Origin: Natronomonas gomsonensis
GTDB lineage: Archaea; Halobacteriota; Halobacteria; Halobacteriales; Haloarculaceae
Length of the DNA: 64,000 nucleotides
NCBI RefSeq assembly: GCF_013391635.1
Contig: NZ_JACAWU010000001.1
Location: forward strand, 1,488,001-1,552,000
Direction of reading: 5' to 3'
Within the stretch, counting starts at the first letter, position 1, and each line of letters begins with the position of its first letter. Position numbers and translations under genes: made by a program. This document shows positions 51,852 to 60,639 of the stretch, piece after piece. Under the pieces are notes generated by a model. The model ran no database searches and was not told the DNA's origin. It worked only from the letters and a program-made list of their open reading frames with translations.

Positions 51852-53162
51852 TCAGGCCCAGTCGCCGGAGGCGGCGCGGTCGACGGCGGCGTCGGCGTCG
51901 ACGAACCCGCGACCGGTCTCGTAGGGGTCGAAGCCGATGTCGTCGGCGGTGGCCTCGATGGTTCTGATGACTTCGAGAGCGTCGGGCGTGCCGCTTGCGG
52001 CCTCCAGCATGAGCGCGGCGACGCCGGAGACGACCGGACACGCCATCGACGTGCCCGAAATCGCGGCGTAGTAGGGGTCGGTGTCGGGCGCGGTCGCCTG
52101 GAGGATGTCGGTCGGCGACATCGTGCTGTTGATTTGGTTGCCGGGGGCTGCGACGCCGGGGCGGTAGATACCCGTCTCGTCGTCGAGGGCGGCCGAGCGG
52201 TCGTGTTTCCCGCCGGGACGCCCCCGCGAGGAGAAGTCCATCAGCGCCTTGTCGTCGTTCGTCGCGGCGACGCCCAGTACCCACGGCGCCTTCGCGTAGT
52301 CGTTCAGGGTGTTCGCGCTCGGGCCGTCGTTACCGGCCGCGAAGACGCAGACGAGGTTCTCATCGAAGGTGGCCGTCTCGGTTGCGACGTTCAGCGGCGC
52401 GTTCGGGTCGAAATCGGCACCCGAGGCCGCGCCGTAGGAGTTCGACACCACGTCGACGGCGTCGGCGTGATTCGCGAGCAGGTGGTCGAACGCCGCGGCC
52501 GACTTCAACACGGAGACGGCTGCGCCGGTCGAATACCCCGTCAGCGAGGCGCTGGGGGCCATTCCGCCGTCGGTGTCGCCCCGCCCGGCGACGGTGCCCG
52601 AGCAGTGGGTGCCGTGGCCGAGTTCGTCGGTGTCGAGGTCGTGAGCCGGCACCCACAGCGTCGGCGACCCGATGGGATTGCCCGCCCACTGATAGTTGTT
52701 CTCGACGGTCAAATCGGGGTGGAGTGCGTCGATGCCGCTGTCGATGACGGCGACGTGGGTTCCCGAGCCGTCGACGTTCCGACTCGACCGGGCGGCATTC
52801 ACGTCGGTCACTTCGGCGGCGTCGTCGTTGTAGTACTCCAACTCGCGGTTGGCGGCGACGTAGCGAACGCCGTCGAGTTCGGCGACCGTCTCGATGACGG
52901 CCCCCGGCGCTCGGAAGTACACGAGCGGCAACACCTCAAACGCTCGGCTTTCGGCGTCGACATCGAGGTCCGTTATCTCCTCGGCGATTCCCTCGACCGC
53001 CGCGTCGGCGTCCAATACGGCAATCGCGTCCTGTACGCCACCCGTAAGGTCGAGTGCGTCGTCGATTCCCGTCGTGGTCGTCGCCGCCACGTTGCTGACC
53101 CCGAGGATGCCGGCCGTTCCGACGATTCCAGCGCCTTTCAGAAACGTCCGTCTGCGATGCAT
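51852..53162 (-). CDS. Tat-exported S8 subtilisin-like protease
   Basis: 436 aa from MHRRRTFLKGAGIVGTAGILG, a twin-arginine signal; the longer in-frame start reads non-coding sequence. An I9-like propeptide (about 40-120) is followed by the S8 domain: Asp in VAVIDSGIDALHPD, His in GHGTHCSGTVAG, oxyanion Asn in VFAAGNDGPSA, Ser in AISGTSMACPVVSGVAALML. Resembles halolysins but lacks the Cys-rich C-terminal extension. It sits between purK and purE on the opposite strand, its stop next to the purK stop. Confidence 0.87.
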   Translation of the reverse strand: MHRRRTFLKGAGIVGTAGILGVSNVAATTTTGIDDALDLTGGVQDAIAVLDADAAVEGIAEEITDLDVDAESRAFEVLPLVYFRAPGAVIETVAELDGVRYVAANRELEYYNDDAAEVTDVNAARSSRNVDGSGTHVAVIDSGIDALHPDLTVENNYQWAGNPIGSPTLWVPAHDLDTDELGHGTHCSGTVAGRGDTDGGMAPSASLTGYSTGAAVSVLKSAAAFDHLLANHADAVDVVSNSYGAASGADFDPNAPLNVATETATFDENLVCVFAAGNDGPSANTLNDYAKAPWVLGVAATNDDKALMDFSSRGRPGGKHDRSAALDDETGIYRPGVAAPGNQINSTMSPTDILQATAPDTDPYYAAISGTSMACPVVSGVAALMLEAASGTPDALEVIRTIEATADDIGFDPYETGRGFVDADAAVDRAASGDWA

Positions 53163-53314
53163 TTCAATTGTATTCGACAACTCTACTGTCGTAATTTCAC
53201 CGCCGTCGATGTGTGGTGGTTTTTGTGTCCTCGGTAGTCGGACACACGGATATGTCGTGACACGACCCACGCGCAACCACAACGACAAAGCGCCCTCCCT
53301 TCGGGGACACGCGT

Positions 53315-53938
53315 ATGACACGCTCTGCGGAAGTTCAGGAAGTTATCGACCTACTGGAGGCCGAAGCCGAGGCGGACCGCTCCGACGAGGAGACGCCCGA
53401 CGTTGGCATCATCATGGGCTCGGATTCGGACCTCGACACCATGTACGGGGCCTATGAGGCGCTGACGGAACTCGGATTCGAGGAAGTGACCGACTACGAC
53501 GACCCGCCGGCGTCGCGGTTCACCTTCGAGACGTTCGTCGTCTCCGCTCACCGGACGCCCGAACTGATGTACGTCTACGGCGAGACGGCCAAGGAGCGTG
53601 GACTGGACGTAATCATCGCCGGTGCGGGCGGGAAATCGGCGGACCTCCCGAATATGACCGCCTCCATCGCCTACCCGATTCCGGTCGTCGGCGTCCCAGT
53701 TCAGGAGAAGTCCGTCGACTCGGTTATCGGAATGCCGACGGGCGCGCCAATCGTCGCCGTCGATGCGGGCAAGTCGTTCAACGCGGCGTTGTCGGCAGTC
53801 CAGACGCTCTCGCGTGCACACCCCGAACTCGAAGACCGCCTGGAAGCGTACCACGACGACCTCCAGGACGGCGTCGGCGAGGTGTCGATGGCACTTCACC
53901 GCGAGGGAACCGAGGCGTTCCGCGAAAATCGGCAGTGA
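53315..53938 (+). CDS. purE: N5-CAIR mutase PurE
   Basis: 207 aa. VGIIMGSDSDLDTMYGAYEALTELG and VVSAHRTPELMYVYGETAKERGLDVIIAGAGGKSADLPNMTAS are the PurE motifs. It rearranges N5-CAIR to CAIR. The N-terminal 30 residues (EVQEVIDLLEAEAEADRSDEETPD) are an acidic extension. Confidence 0.93.
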   Translation: MTRSAEVQEVIDLLEAEAEADRSDEETPDVGIIMGSDSDLDTMYGAYEALTELGFEEVTDYDDPPASRFTFETFVVSAHRTPELMYVYGETAKERGLDVIIAGAGGKSADLPNMTASIAYPIPVVGVPVQEKSVDSVIGMPTGAPIVAVDAGKSFNAALSAVQTLSRAHPELEDRLEAYHDDLQDGVGEVSMALHREGTEAFRENRQ

Positions 53939-54008
53939 GTCGGCGTCGCCGCCGGACAAATCAACTCTTATGTATCGGTGTTCCTAACCGTCATACGATA
54001 CAGAAGCG

Positions 54009-54413
54009 ATGAGCAATCCATGGATCGCCGTCGGGGCGCTGGCGTTGGTGGGAGTCGCGATACCCCTCTCGATGATCGGGATATCGAGTCTCCTCCGGCC
54101 GAGCGTGCCCGAACAAGGTAAACGCGCCACCTACGAATCCGGCGAGATTCCGACGGGCGATACGCGCATTCGGTTCAACATCCAGTACTACCTAATCGCG
54201 CTGCTGTTCGTCGTCTTCGACATCGAGACGGTGCTCATTTTCCCATGGGCACTGATTTACAGCGACGCAGTAGCCGAGTTCGGTCTGACACCGGTGTTGG
54301 GCCCGATGCTCGTCTTCCTCGCGATTCTCGTTATCGGACTCGGGTGGGCGTGGCGCAACGGTGCCGTTCGCTGGGTCAAGAGCGAACGTGCGGAAATCAA
54401 GAGTGAACTATGA
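54009..54413 (+). CDS. nuoA: NADH-quinone oxidoreductase subunit A
   Basis: 134 aa, three membrane helices; KRATYESGEIPTGDTRIRFNIQYYLIALLFVVFDIETVLIFPWA is the NuoA core (E-S-G loop and FDIE helix). It is part of the membrane arm near the quinone site. First gene of the nuo operon; TATA-like ACTCTTATGTA (about 53964-53974). ATGA overlap with nuoB. Confidence 0.92.
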   Translation: MSNPWIAVGALALVGVAIPLSMIGISSLLRPSVPEQGKRATYESGEIPTGDTRIRFNIQYYLIALLFVVFDIETVLIFPWALIYSDAVAEFGLTPVLGPMLVFLAILVIGLGWAWRNGAVRWVKSERAEIKSEL

Positions 54414-55096
54414 GTAGCGAACAGGAAATCCACGACACAGTCTCGACGCAGGAAGCCCGGATGGGCGACGGCGTCGACAACCGGTTCAATTCGAAACTTC
54501 GGGAGGCCTTCGGCTCCTCGCCGTTCATCCTCACCAAGTTCGACAAGTTCATGAACTGGGTCCGGGGTTCGTCGATGTTCATGCTGCAGTTCGGTATCGC
54601 GTGCTGCAGCATCGAGATGATTCACACTTACGCCATCAAGCACGACCTCGACCGCTTCGGCGCGGGTGTGCCGCGGGCCTCCCCGCGACAGGCCGACGTG
54701 ATTATCGTCCCGGGGACTATCGTCTCGAAGTTCGCCCCGCGGATGAAGCGCGTCTACGACCAGATGCCCGAACCGAAGTTCGTCGTCGGCATGGGGTCGT
54801 GTACCATCTCCGGCGGGCCGTTCCAGGAGGGATACAACGTCATCAAGGGTGCAGAGGAGGTCATCCCCGTCGACATCCACGTTCCCGGCTGTCCGCCGCG
54901 CCCCGAGGCGCTCATCTACGGCATCGCCAAACTGCAGGAGCGAGTCGCGAACGGTGAAACCTCGCCGGTGACGGTCAAACCGTACGAACTCGAACAGTTC
55001 GGCGACCTCGAACGCGACGAGTTGGTACAGCATCTCGCAGACGAAATCGACGAGGATGACCTCGTCATGCGGTACAACTGGGCGAACTCACCATGA
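54410..55096 (+). CDS. nuoB: NADH-quinone oxidoreductase subunit B
   Basis: 228 aa. Holds the N2 4Fe-4S cluster: [24 protein letters not shown] with the tandem Cys, then [47 protein letters not shown] for the other ligands. Electron exit to quinone. ATGA overlap with nuoCD. Confidence 0.94.
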   Translation: MSSEQEIHDTVSTQEARMGDGVDNRFNSKLREAFGSSPFILTKFDKFMNWVRGSSMFMLQFGIACCSIEMIHTYAIKHDLDRFGAGVPRASPRQADVIIVPGTIVSKFAPRMKRVYDQMPEPKFVVGMGSCTISGGPFQEGYNVIKGAEEVIPVDIHVPGCPPRPEALIYGIAKLQERVANGETSPVTVKPYELEQFGDLERDELVQHLADEIDEDDLVMRYNWANSP

Positions 55097-56772
55097 GTCT
55101 GGAAGAACCAAAACCCACGGACGTCGGTGAAACGCCCGACGGCAACGTCGACTACGCCGAACTCGAGGCGCTGCTCGGCGACGCCGTCATCGGCCGGGAA
55201 GAACACGTCAACGCGCCGGCGTTCGTGGTCCGCCCGGACGAAGTACAGGAAGCCCTCGGCGCGCTCCGCGAGGAGGCGGGCTTCGACTACTGTTCGTGTG
55301 TCACCGCCCAGGAGTACGAGGACCGCTACGAGTCCATCTACCACCTGAAGAAGTACGACGACCCGACACAGGAAGTCGGCGTCGTCGTTCCCACCACGCG
55401 TGACGAACCGATTAGCCAGTCCGGCGAAGCGGTCTACCGGACGGCCGACTGGCACGAGCGGGAGGCCTACGACCTCGTGGGCATCGAGTACGCCGACCAC
55501 CCCGACCTGCGTCGCATCCTGCTGCCGGAGACCTGGCAAGGACACCCCCTCGGGAAGGACTACAACCCCGAGAAGCCGCAGGTCGTCCCGTTCCGCGAAC
55601 ACGCCAACCCTCTGGAGCCTGATCAGCGCGGCGAGGGGTCGGAGTCCGATACGATGTTCATCAACATCGGACCGCACCACCCCGCCACCCACGGCGTCCT
55701 GCACGTCGAGACGGTCCTCGACGGCGAGCAAATCGCCGACGTGGAACCCGACATCGGCTACCTCCACCGCTGTGAGGAGCAGATGTGCCAGCAGTCGACC
55801 TACCGGCACCAGATTATGCCGTACCCCGACCGCTGGGACTACGTCTCCGCCGGCATCCTCAACGAGTGGGCCTACGCCCGCGCGGCCGAGGACATGGCGG
55901 ACATCGAGGTGCCCGAGTACGCACAGGTCATCCGGACGATGTCCGCGGAACTGTGCCGAATCGCCAGTCACATGCTCGCACTGGGGACGTTCGCGCTGGA
56001 CGTCTTCGGTGACTTCACGGCCGTCTTCCAGTACGCCTTCCGCGATCGGGAGGTCGTCCAAGACATCCTCGAGGACCTCACCGGGCAGCGGCTGATGTTC
56101 AACTACCTCCGTCTCGGCGGCGTCGCCTGGGACATTCCCGAACCCCGAGAGGAGTTCTTCGAGAAGGTCCGTGACTTCCTCGACGACCTCCCGGAGAAGA
56201 CCCAGGAGTATCACAACCTCATCACCTCGAACGAGATTTTCCAGCTCCGGTGTGTCAACACCGGCGAACTCCCGCCGGAGGTCGCAAAACAGTACGGCGC
56301 CACCGGCCCCGTCGCCCGTGGCTCCGGCGTCGACATCGACCTGCGCCGGGACGACCCCTACGGCTACTACGAGGAACTCGACTGGGACGTCATCACCGAG
56401 GACGGCTGTGACAACTATAGCCGCGTTCTCGTCCGGATGCGCGAAGTCGAGGAGTCCGCGAAGATCATCGAGCAGTGTGTCGACCTGCTCGAAGAGTGGC
56501 CCGAGGAGGAGCGAACGATTCAGGCCAACGTTCCGCGGACGCTCAAACCCGACCCCGACACCGAGATTTACCGCGGCGTCGAGGCCGCGAAGGGCGAACT
56601 CGGCATCTACATGCGCTCGGACGGTACCGACAAGCCCGCTCGGTTCAAGATTCGCAGTCCGTGCTTCTGTAACCTGCACACGCTGCGAGAGATGACCGAA
56701 GGCGAGTACATCCCGGACCTCATCGCGTCGCTGGGCAGCCTCGACATCGTCCTGGGTGAGGTGGACCGATGA
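55093..56772 (+). CDS. nuoCD: NADH-quinone oxidoreductase subunits C and D fused
   Basis: 559 aa fusion. Residues 1 to about 165: NuoC (30-kDa) with DWHEREAYDLVGIEYADHPDLRRILLPETWQGHPLGKDY. From about 185: NuoD (49-kDa), MFINIGPHHPATHGVLHVETVLDGEQIADVEPDIGYLHRCEEQ and the end IRSPCFCNLHTLREMTEGEYIPDLIASLGSLDIVLGEVDR. The quinone-site residues are in the GPHHPATHG loop. The C-D fusion occurs in several lineages including haloarchaea. Confidence 0.93.
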   Translation: MSLEEPKPTDVGETPDGNVDYAELEALLGDAVIGREEHVNAPAFVVRPDEVQEALGALREEAGFDYCSCVTAQEYEDRYESIYHLKKYDDPTQEVGVVVPTTRDEPISQSGEAVYRTADWHEREAYDLVGIEYADHPDLRRILLPETWQGHPLGKDYNPEKPQVVPFREHANPLEPDQRGEGSESDTMFINIGPHHPATHGVLHVETVLDGEQIADVEPDIGYLHRCEEQMCQQSTYRHQIMPYPDRWDYVSAGILNEWAYARAAEDMADIEVPEYAQVIRTMSAELCRIASHMLALGTFALDVFGDFTAVFQYAFRDREVVQDILEDLTGQRLMFNYLRLGGVAWDIPEPREEFFEKVRDFLDDLPEKTQEYHNLITSNEIFQLRCVNTGELPPEVAKQYGATGPVARGSGVDIDLRRDDPYGYYEELDWDVITEDGCDNYSRVLVRMREVEESAKIIEQCVDLLEEWPEEERTIQANVPRTLKPDPDTEIYRGVEAAKGELGIYMRSDGTDKPARFKIRSPCFCNLHTLREMTEGEYIPDLIASLGSLDIVLGEVDR

Positions 56773-57836
56773 TTCCGGCCCAGACCCAGACGCCGCTGCC
56801 CGACATCATCGGCGACCTGCTGGGGTTCGGCACCGACATGGGTCCCGGCGAGACGTTCATCGCGTCGTTCATCGGCGCGGCGCTCGTCGGCACGCTGATG
56901 TTGACGATGACGGCGCTGGCCGGCCCGTGGGCCAAACGGAAGATTACCGCCGCGTTCACGGACCGCTATGCGGTCAACCGCATCGGCCCCGCCGGATTGC
57001 TCATCATCGTCGCCGACGCGGTCCGACTGCTGTCGAAGGAACTCATCGTCCCTGAGGGCGTCGACCGTCCGGCGTGGGACCTCGCACCCATCGTCATCGC
57101 GAGTTCCGCGCTGTTGGGCTTCGCCGTCATCCCGATGGGTAACGGCATCCACCTCGCCGACCCCGAAGCGGGACTGGTCTACGTCTTCGCCGTCGCCTCC
57201 ATCGCCTCGGTCGGGCTGGTGATGGCCGGCTACGCGTCGAACAACAAGTTCTCGATGCTCGGCGGGCTGCGCGCGGTCGCACAGAACCTCGCCTACGAGA
57301 TTCCGCTCATACTCATCGCGGCGTCGGTCGTCCTCTTTGCCGGCTCGCTGCAGATGAGCGAAATCGTCGCCGCACAGACCGAGACGCTCGTCTCCCTCGG
57401 CGGCGTCGCGATTCCGTCGTGGTACGTCTTCGTCAACCCCTTCGCGTTCGTGCTGTTCATGGTCGCGAACCTGATGGAAGTCGGCCGCAACCCCTTCGAC
57501 ATCCCGGAGGCGCCGACCGAAATCGTCGCCGGCTACCAGACGGAGTACTCGAGTGCGTACTTCGTGCTCATCTACCTCGGTGAGTTCATCCACATCTTCC
57601 TCGGCGGCGCAATCATCGCGACGCTGTTCCTCGGCGGCCCCGCCGGACCGGTGTTGCCGGGCATCCTGTGGTTCATCATCAAAATCTGGGCCGTCTTCCT
57701 GTTCACGCAGTGGGCGCGCTCGGCGCTGCCGCGACTCCGCATCGACCAGCTCATCGAGGTGGGCTGGAAGGGCATGCTCGTGCTCGCGCTCGCGAACCTC
57801 GTCCTCACTGCCGTTATCGTGGGGGTGATCGCCTAA
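56769..57836 (+). CDS. nuoH: NADH-quinone oxidoreductase subunit H
   Basis: 355 aa, eight or so membrane helices. The quinone-channel loops are recognisable: NRIGPAGLLIIVADAVRLLSKE, GGLRAVAQNLAYEIPL, LMEVGRNPFDIPEAPTEIVAGYQTEYSSAYF. Connects the soluble quinone module to the pumping arm. ATGA overlap with nuoCD. Confidence 0.94.
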   Translation: MIPAQTQTPLPDIIGDLLGFGTDMGPGETFIASFIGAALVGTLMLTMTALAGPWAKRKITAAFTDRYAVNRIGPAGLLIIVADAVRLLSKELIVPEGVDRPAWDLAPIVIASSALLGFAVIPMGNGIHLADPEAGLVYVFAVASIASVGLVMAGYASNNKFSMLGGLRAVAQNLAYEIPLILIAASVVLFAGSLQMSEIVAAQTETLVSLGGVAIPSWYVFVNPFAFVLFMVANLMEVGRNPFDIPEAPTEIVAGYQTEYSSAYFVLIYLGEFIHIFLGGAIIATLFLGGPAGPVLPGILWFIIKIWAVFLFTQWARSALPRLRIDQLIEVGWKGMLVLALANLVLTAVIVGVIA

Positions 57837-57838
57837 CC

Positions 57839-58300
57839 ATGATTGGAATGCTCAAATCGATGGCAACGACGATGAAACACGCGCTGGACGGCGAGAAGTT
57901 CACCGTCCAGTATCCCGAGGAGACACCCGACGTGTCGCCGCGGTTCCGTGGCGTCCACAAGTTCTCCCAGGAGCGCTGCATCTGGTGTCGCCAGTGTGAG
58001 AACGTCTGTCCGAACGACACCATCCAGATTATCACGGACGACCAGCGCAACGGCGAGGAGTACAACCTCCACATCGGCCAGTGTATCTACTGCCGACTGT
58101 GCGAGGAGGTCTGCCCCGTCGACGCTATCCTGCTCACCCAGAACTTCGAGTTCACGGGCGACACGAAGGACGACCTCGCCTACAACAAGGAGCAACTGAA
58201 GAACGTCCCGTGGTTCAAGGACATCGACCCCCTCGCCTCGCGCGAACCCGACCGTGGTGCGTGGATTGGGGAAGGCGAAGGGGAAGTCGACTATCAATAG
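57839..58300 (+). CDS. nuoI: NADH-quinone oxidoreductase subunit I
   Basis: 153 aa. Two 4Fe-4S motifs, ERCIWCRQCENVCPNDTIQI and GQCIYCRLCEEVCPVDAILL (N6a, N6b). Begins 2 bp after nuoH. Structured repeat copy B begins 6 nt after its stop; the nuo genes resume 1.45 kb later. Confidence 0.93.
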   Translation: MIGMLKSMATTMKHALDGEKFTVQYPEETPDVSPRFRGVHKFSQERCIWCRQCENVCPNDTIQIITDDQRNGEEYNLHIGQCIYCRLCEEVCPVDAILLTQNFEFTGDTKDDLAYNKEQLKNVPWFKDIDPLASREPDRGAWIGEGEGEVDYQ

Positions 58301-58306
58301 ACCCCG

Positions 58307-58463
58307 AACTTTTTGCACGGTCGCTCGCCGTCGGCGAGCGACCGGCAAAAACTTCGATGAAAAAGACACATCGGGCCTCCCGTTGGTCGGCCCTCGGTCC
58401 CGCGCTCCCTACGGTCGCGCGGGAGAACCGCTCGGCGCGCTTCGCGCGCCTCGCGGATGCTCC
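58307..58463 (+). repeat. Structured repeat, copy B (downstream of nuoI)
   Basis: Same order as copy A: TTTTTGC/GCAAAAA (58310-58316 and 58345-58351) around an 11-bp stem GGTCGCTCGCC/GGCGAGCGACC; ATGAAAAAGACAC; hairpin with stem GGGCC/GGCCC (58373-58377, 58389-58393) and the same 11-nt loop TCCCGTTGGTC; a second hairpin CCCGCGC/GCGCGGG with a similar loop TCCCTACGGTC (58399-58423); a third GGCGCGC/GCGCGCC hairpin; end CGGATGCT. Compared with copy A, the middle stem pair is swapped (C-G to G-C), which keeps pairing. Confidence 0.85.
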
Positions 58464-58535
58464 TTTCGCCCAACAGTCGGTGATGGTGTTTCTACGCTGA
58501 AGGCGCCGTAATGTCTCACCAAACCCTACTCTATC

Positions 58536-59030
58536 TCACGCCTCTCGTTCGAGTACGTCCTCTACGAATACGGGGGCAGAACACGTGTGTTCGTCGTCGT
58601 ACATACTGGCAGTAATCGTCACTGATTCCGGCGTGGCTTCACGGAGTGCTTCGAACGTGAAATCGGGGGCGGAGAGTAGATTTCCGTCTCGGCTAACCGA
58701 CATTCGGCGGGTGACCATGACCGACTTCTCGTGTCCGTCTACGTCACTACAACAAAGGACGACCAGATTATCCGGGTCGTCGAGTCGGTCCCTGACGACA
58801 TCGGACACGTTCCTGCCGGCAGCGTCGTCGCATTCGTCTTCCAGCGTACCACTCAAATCGGACGGGTCTATCTCCACCGACCGTTCTAGGGATTCGGCTA
58901 CGCCTCGCTTCGGTTCGTCGTGCCACTCGTCGGGGACGTGGCTGTCCGGGTCGAAGTCGGACGACTCCGAGGAGAAACAGCCGGCGAGCGCCATTGCGAG
59001 AGCGACCGAGAGTTCGCGCCGGGAGGGCAT
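58536..59030 (-). CDS. Lipoprotein, unknown, atypical codons
   Basis: 164 aa from MPSRRELSVALAMALAGCFSSESSD, with a lipobox (LAGC) at residues 15-18. The mature part is acidic with scattered Cys (ECDDAAG ... LVVLCCSDVDGHEK ... DDEHTCSAPVFVEDVL). I do not recognise a family. It has more A/T at third positions than its neighbours and lies within the broken nuo operon on the opposite strand, both consistent with recent insertion. Confidence 0.68.
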   Translation of the reverse strand: MPSRRELSVALAMALAGCFSSESSDFDPDSHVPDEWHDEPKRGVAESLERSVEIDPSDLSGTLEDECDDAAGRNVSDVVRDRLDDPDNLVVLCCSDVDGHEKSVMVTRRMSVSRDGNLLSAPDFTFEALREATPESVTITASMYDDEHTCSAPVFVEDVLEREA

Positions 59031-59166
59031 ATCGGAACGCTCCGCACATACGGTGAAGTGTTTTGTGCCGATGCTCTGCTGTGTACCAAACTGAACTCGA
59101 CACCTCCGGCAATCGCGGCGCGCAATGTCAAAACTTACCACGAACCCACGATACCACTCGTTCGCC

Positions 59167-59619
59167 ATGGAGAAGGTATCCATCGACGAGTTGGACAACG
59201 AACCGCGCGTCGCGGACGTACAGAAACACGCCACCGAACCGCTCGGGCTCTCGGATATGGCGCTGAACTACTACGAGTTGGCGCCGGGGGAGTCCTTCTC
59301 CGGTGGGATGCACACCCACATGGACCAAGAGGAGGTGTTCTACGTGATTGACGGGACGGCGACGTTCCAGACGCCCGAGGACGACTACGAGGTCGGCCCC
59401 GACGAGGTCGTCCGGTTCGGCCCCGGCGAATATCAAGAGGGTCGCAACGAGAGCGACGACCGGGTGCGCGCGCTGGCGCTGGGCGCGCCCAAGGGGATGG
59501 GTGAGACGCGCGCGAAGCTCCCGTGTGCCGAGTGCGGCGCCGACTACCACGTTACCGAGGTTGATGAGTCGGGCGTGACGCTCACCTGTCCGGATTGTGG
59601 CAACGTCGTCGAGATGTAA
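59167..59619 (+). CDS. Cupin protein with C-terminal zinc ribbon
   Basis: 150 aa from MEKVSIDELDNEPRVADVQKH. Cupin core: LNYYELAPGESFSGGMHTHMDQEEVFYVIDGTATFQTPEDDYEVGPDEVVRFGPGEYQEGRNES (metal-binding His pair in HTHMDQEE). C-terminal zinc ribbon CAECGADYHVTEVDESGVTLTCPDCG. A TATA-like AAAACTTACC (about 59129-59138) is 29-38 nt upstream. Function unknown; the cupin-plus-ribbon pairing occurs in haloarchaea. Confidence 0.8.
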   Translation: MEKVSIDELDNEPRVADVQKHATEPLGLSDMALNYYELAPGESFSGGMHTHMDQEEVFYVIDGTATFQTPEDDYEVGPDEVVRFGPGEYQEGRNESDDRVRALALGAPKGMGETRAKLPCAECGADYHVTEVDESGVTLTCPDCGNVVEM

Positions 59620-59635
59620 ACCGGCCCACGGCGAC

Positions 59636-59648
59636 TCTTTTTATAGGG
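59636..59648 (+). promoter_or_regulatory. TATA-like element before nuoJ
   Basis: CTTTTTATAGGG (within 59636-59648) is the best TATA match between the cupin gene and nuoJ1. It would start transcription about 80 nt before nuoJ1, so the J-K-L-M part of the nuo cluster may have its own promoter now that it is separated from nuoA-I. Confidence 0.5.
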
Positions 59649-59751
59649 TGGATGTTGGAGAACCTCGTTCGCCCCTCGCGTGCGCGCTCGTACGGAGATA
59701 CGTGGGCGGAAACGGAAATCTTCAAAGGGAACCCGACTGCAGAGGTAAACA

Positions 59752-60033
59752 ATGGCTGTAGTACCGTATGAGACACTGGCGTTCCTGTTGTTCGCTCTGT
59801 TGACCGTCGGAGCGAGTCTGGGCGTCGTGTTGGTCCGTGACGTGTGGCACTCCGCGCTACTGTTGGGTGTAGCGTTGCTATCCGTCGCGGTCCACTACGT
59901 GATGTTACGCGCCGAGTTCCTGGCAGCGATGCAGGTACTCGTGTACGTCGGCGGGGTGCTCATCCTGATCACCTTCGCCGTCATGCTGGTTCGTCGGGAC
60001 CCCGCTCCCGAAGCCGAGGAGGTGGCACAATGA
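59752..60033 (+). CDS. nuoJ1: NADH-quinone oxidoreductase subunit J, N-terminal part
   Basis: 93 aa with three membrane helices: LAFLLFALLTVGASLGVVLVRDVWHSALLLGVALLSVAVHYVMLRAEFLAAMQVLVYVGGVLILITFAVMLVRRDP. It ends where the middle of bacterial NuoJ would be; the remaining part is the next gene. Split nuoJ (J1/J2) is usual in haloarchaea. Confidence 0.9.
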   Translation: MAVVPYETLAFLLFALLTVGASLGVVLVRDVWHSALLLGVALLSVAVHYVMLRAEFLAAMQVLVYVGGVLILITFAVMLVRRDPAPEAEEVAQ

Positions 60034-60323
60034 CGACGCGCCCACAGCTCCACACCGAAACGAGCAAGGCCGCGGGCATCCTCGCCGTCGCCCTGTTCGG
60101 CTTCCTTTCGGCGGTGTTCCTCACGTCGGGATTCGGCACCGCCACGGGATTCGCCGAGGGATCGATAACCCGCTCCATCGGTTATGCGATGTTCAACCTC
60201 GATGCCGGCGACTTCGCCAGCGAGGGCTTCCTCGTGTCGTTCATCACCATCGCAATCGTGTTGGACGCGGCACTGGACGGCGCCGTCATGCTCGCCAAGA
60301 AGGACGAGGAGGGTGATTCCTGA
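60030..60323 (+). CDS. nuoJ2: NADH-quinone oxidoreductase subunit J, C-terminal part
   Basis: 97 aa. AAGILAVALFGFLSAVFLTSGF, then SIGYAMFNLDAGDFASEGFLVSFITIAIVLDAALDGAVMLAKKDEEG. The two helices complete the NuoJ fold. ATGA overlap with nuoJ1 and a 1-base overlap (TGATG) with nuoK. Confidence 0.88.
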   Translation: MTTRPQLHTETSKAAGILAVALFGFLSAVFLTSGFGTATGFAEGSITRSIGYAMFNLDAGDFASEGFLVSFITIAIVLDAALDGAVMLAKKDEEGDS

Positions 60324-60637
60324 TGGTGCTCGGAGCCGTTCCGGCCGAGTACTACCTCGTGCTGTCGGCCGCCGTGTTCTGCGTCGGCATCTTCGGCATC
60401 CTGACCCGGGAGAACGCGCTCATCTTCCTGATGAGCGTCGAGTTGATGCTCAACGCGGCGAACATCAACCTCATCGCGTTCGCGTTCTACTGGGGGAACC
60501 TCACCGGACAGGTGTTCGGACTGTTCGTGATGGCGCTGGCCGCCGCCGAGGTCGCCATCGGCATCGGCATCATCCTCGTGTTGTACCGCAACTTCGATAG
60601 CGTCGACGTGACGGAAGCAACGACTCTCAAGTGGTAA
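60323..60637 (+). CDS. nuoK: NADH-quinone oxidoreductase subunit K
   Basis: 104 aa, three helices with the conserved membrane Glu residues (LIFLMSVELMLNAANINLIAFAFYW and VMALAAAEVAIGIGIILVLYRN), the MrpC-like proton-channel subunit. The nuoL start lies 2 bp after its stop. Confidence 0.92.
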   Translation: MVLGAVPAEYYLVLSAAVFCVGIFGILTRENALIFLMSVELMLNAANINLIAFAFYWGNLTGQVFGLFVMALAAAEVAIGIGIILVLYRNFDSVDVTEATTLKW

Positions 60638-60639
60638 TT

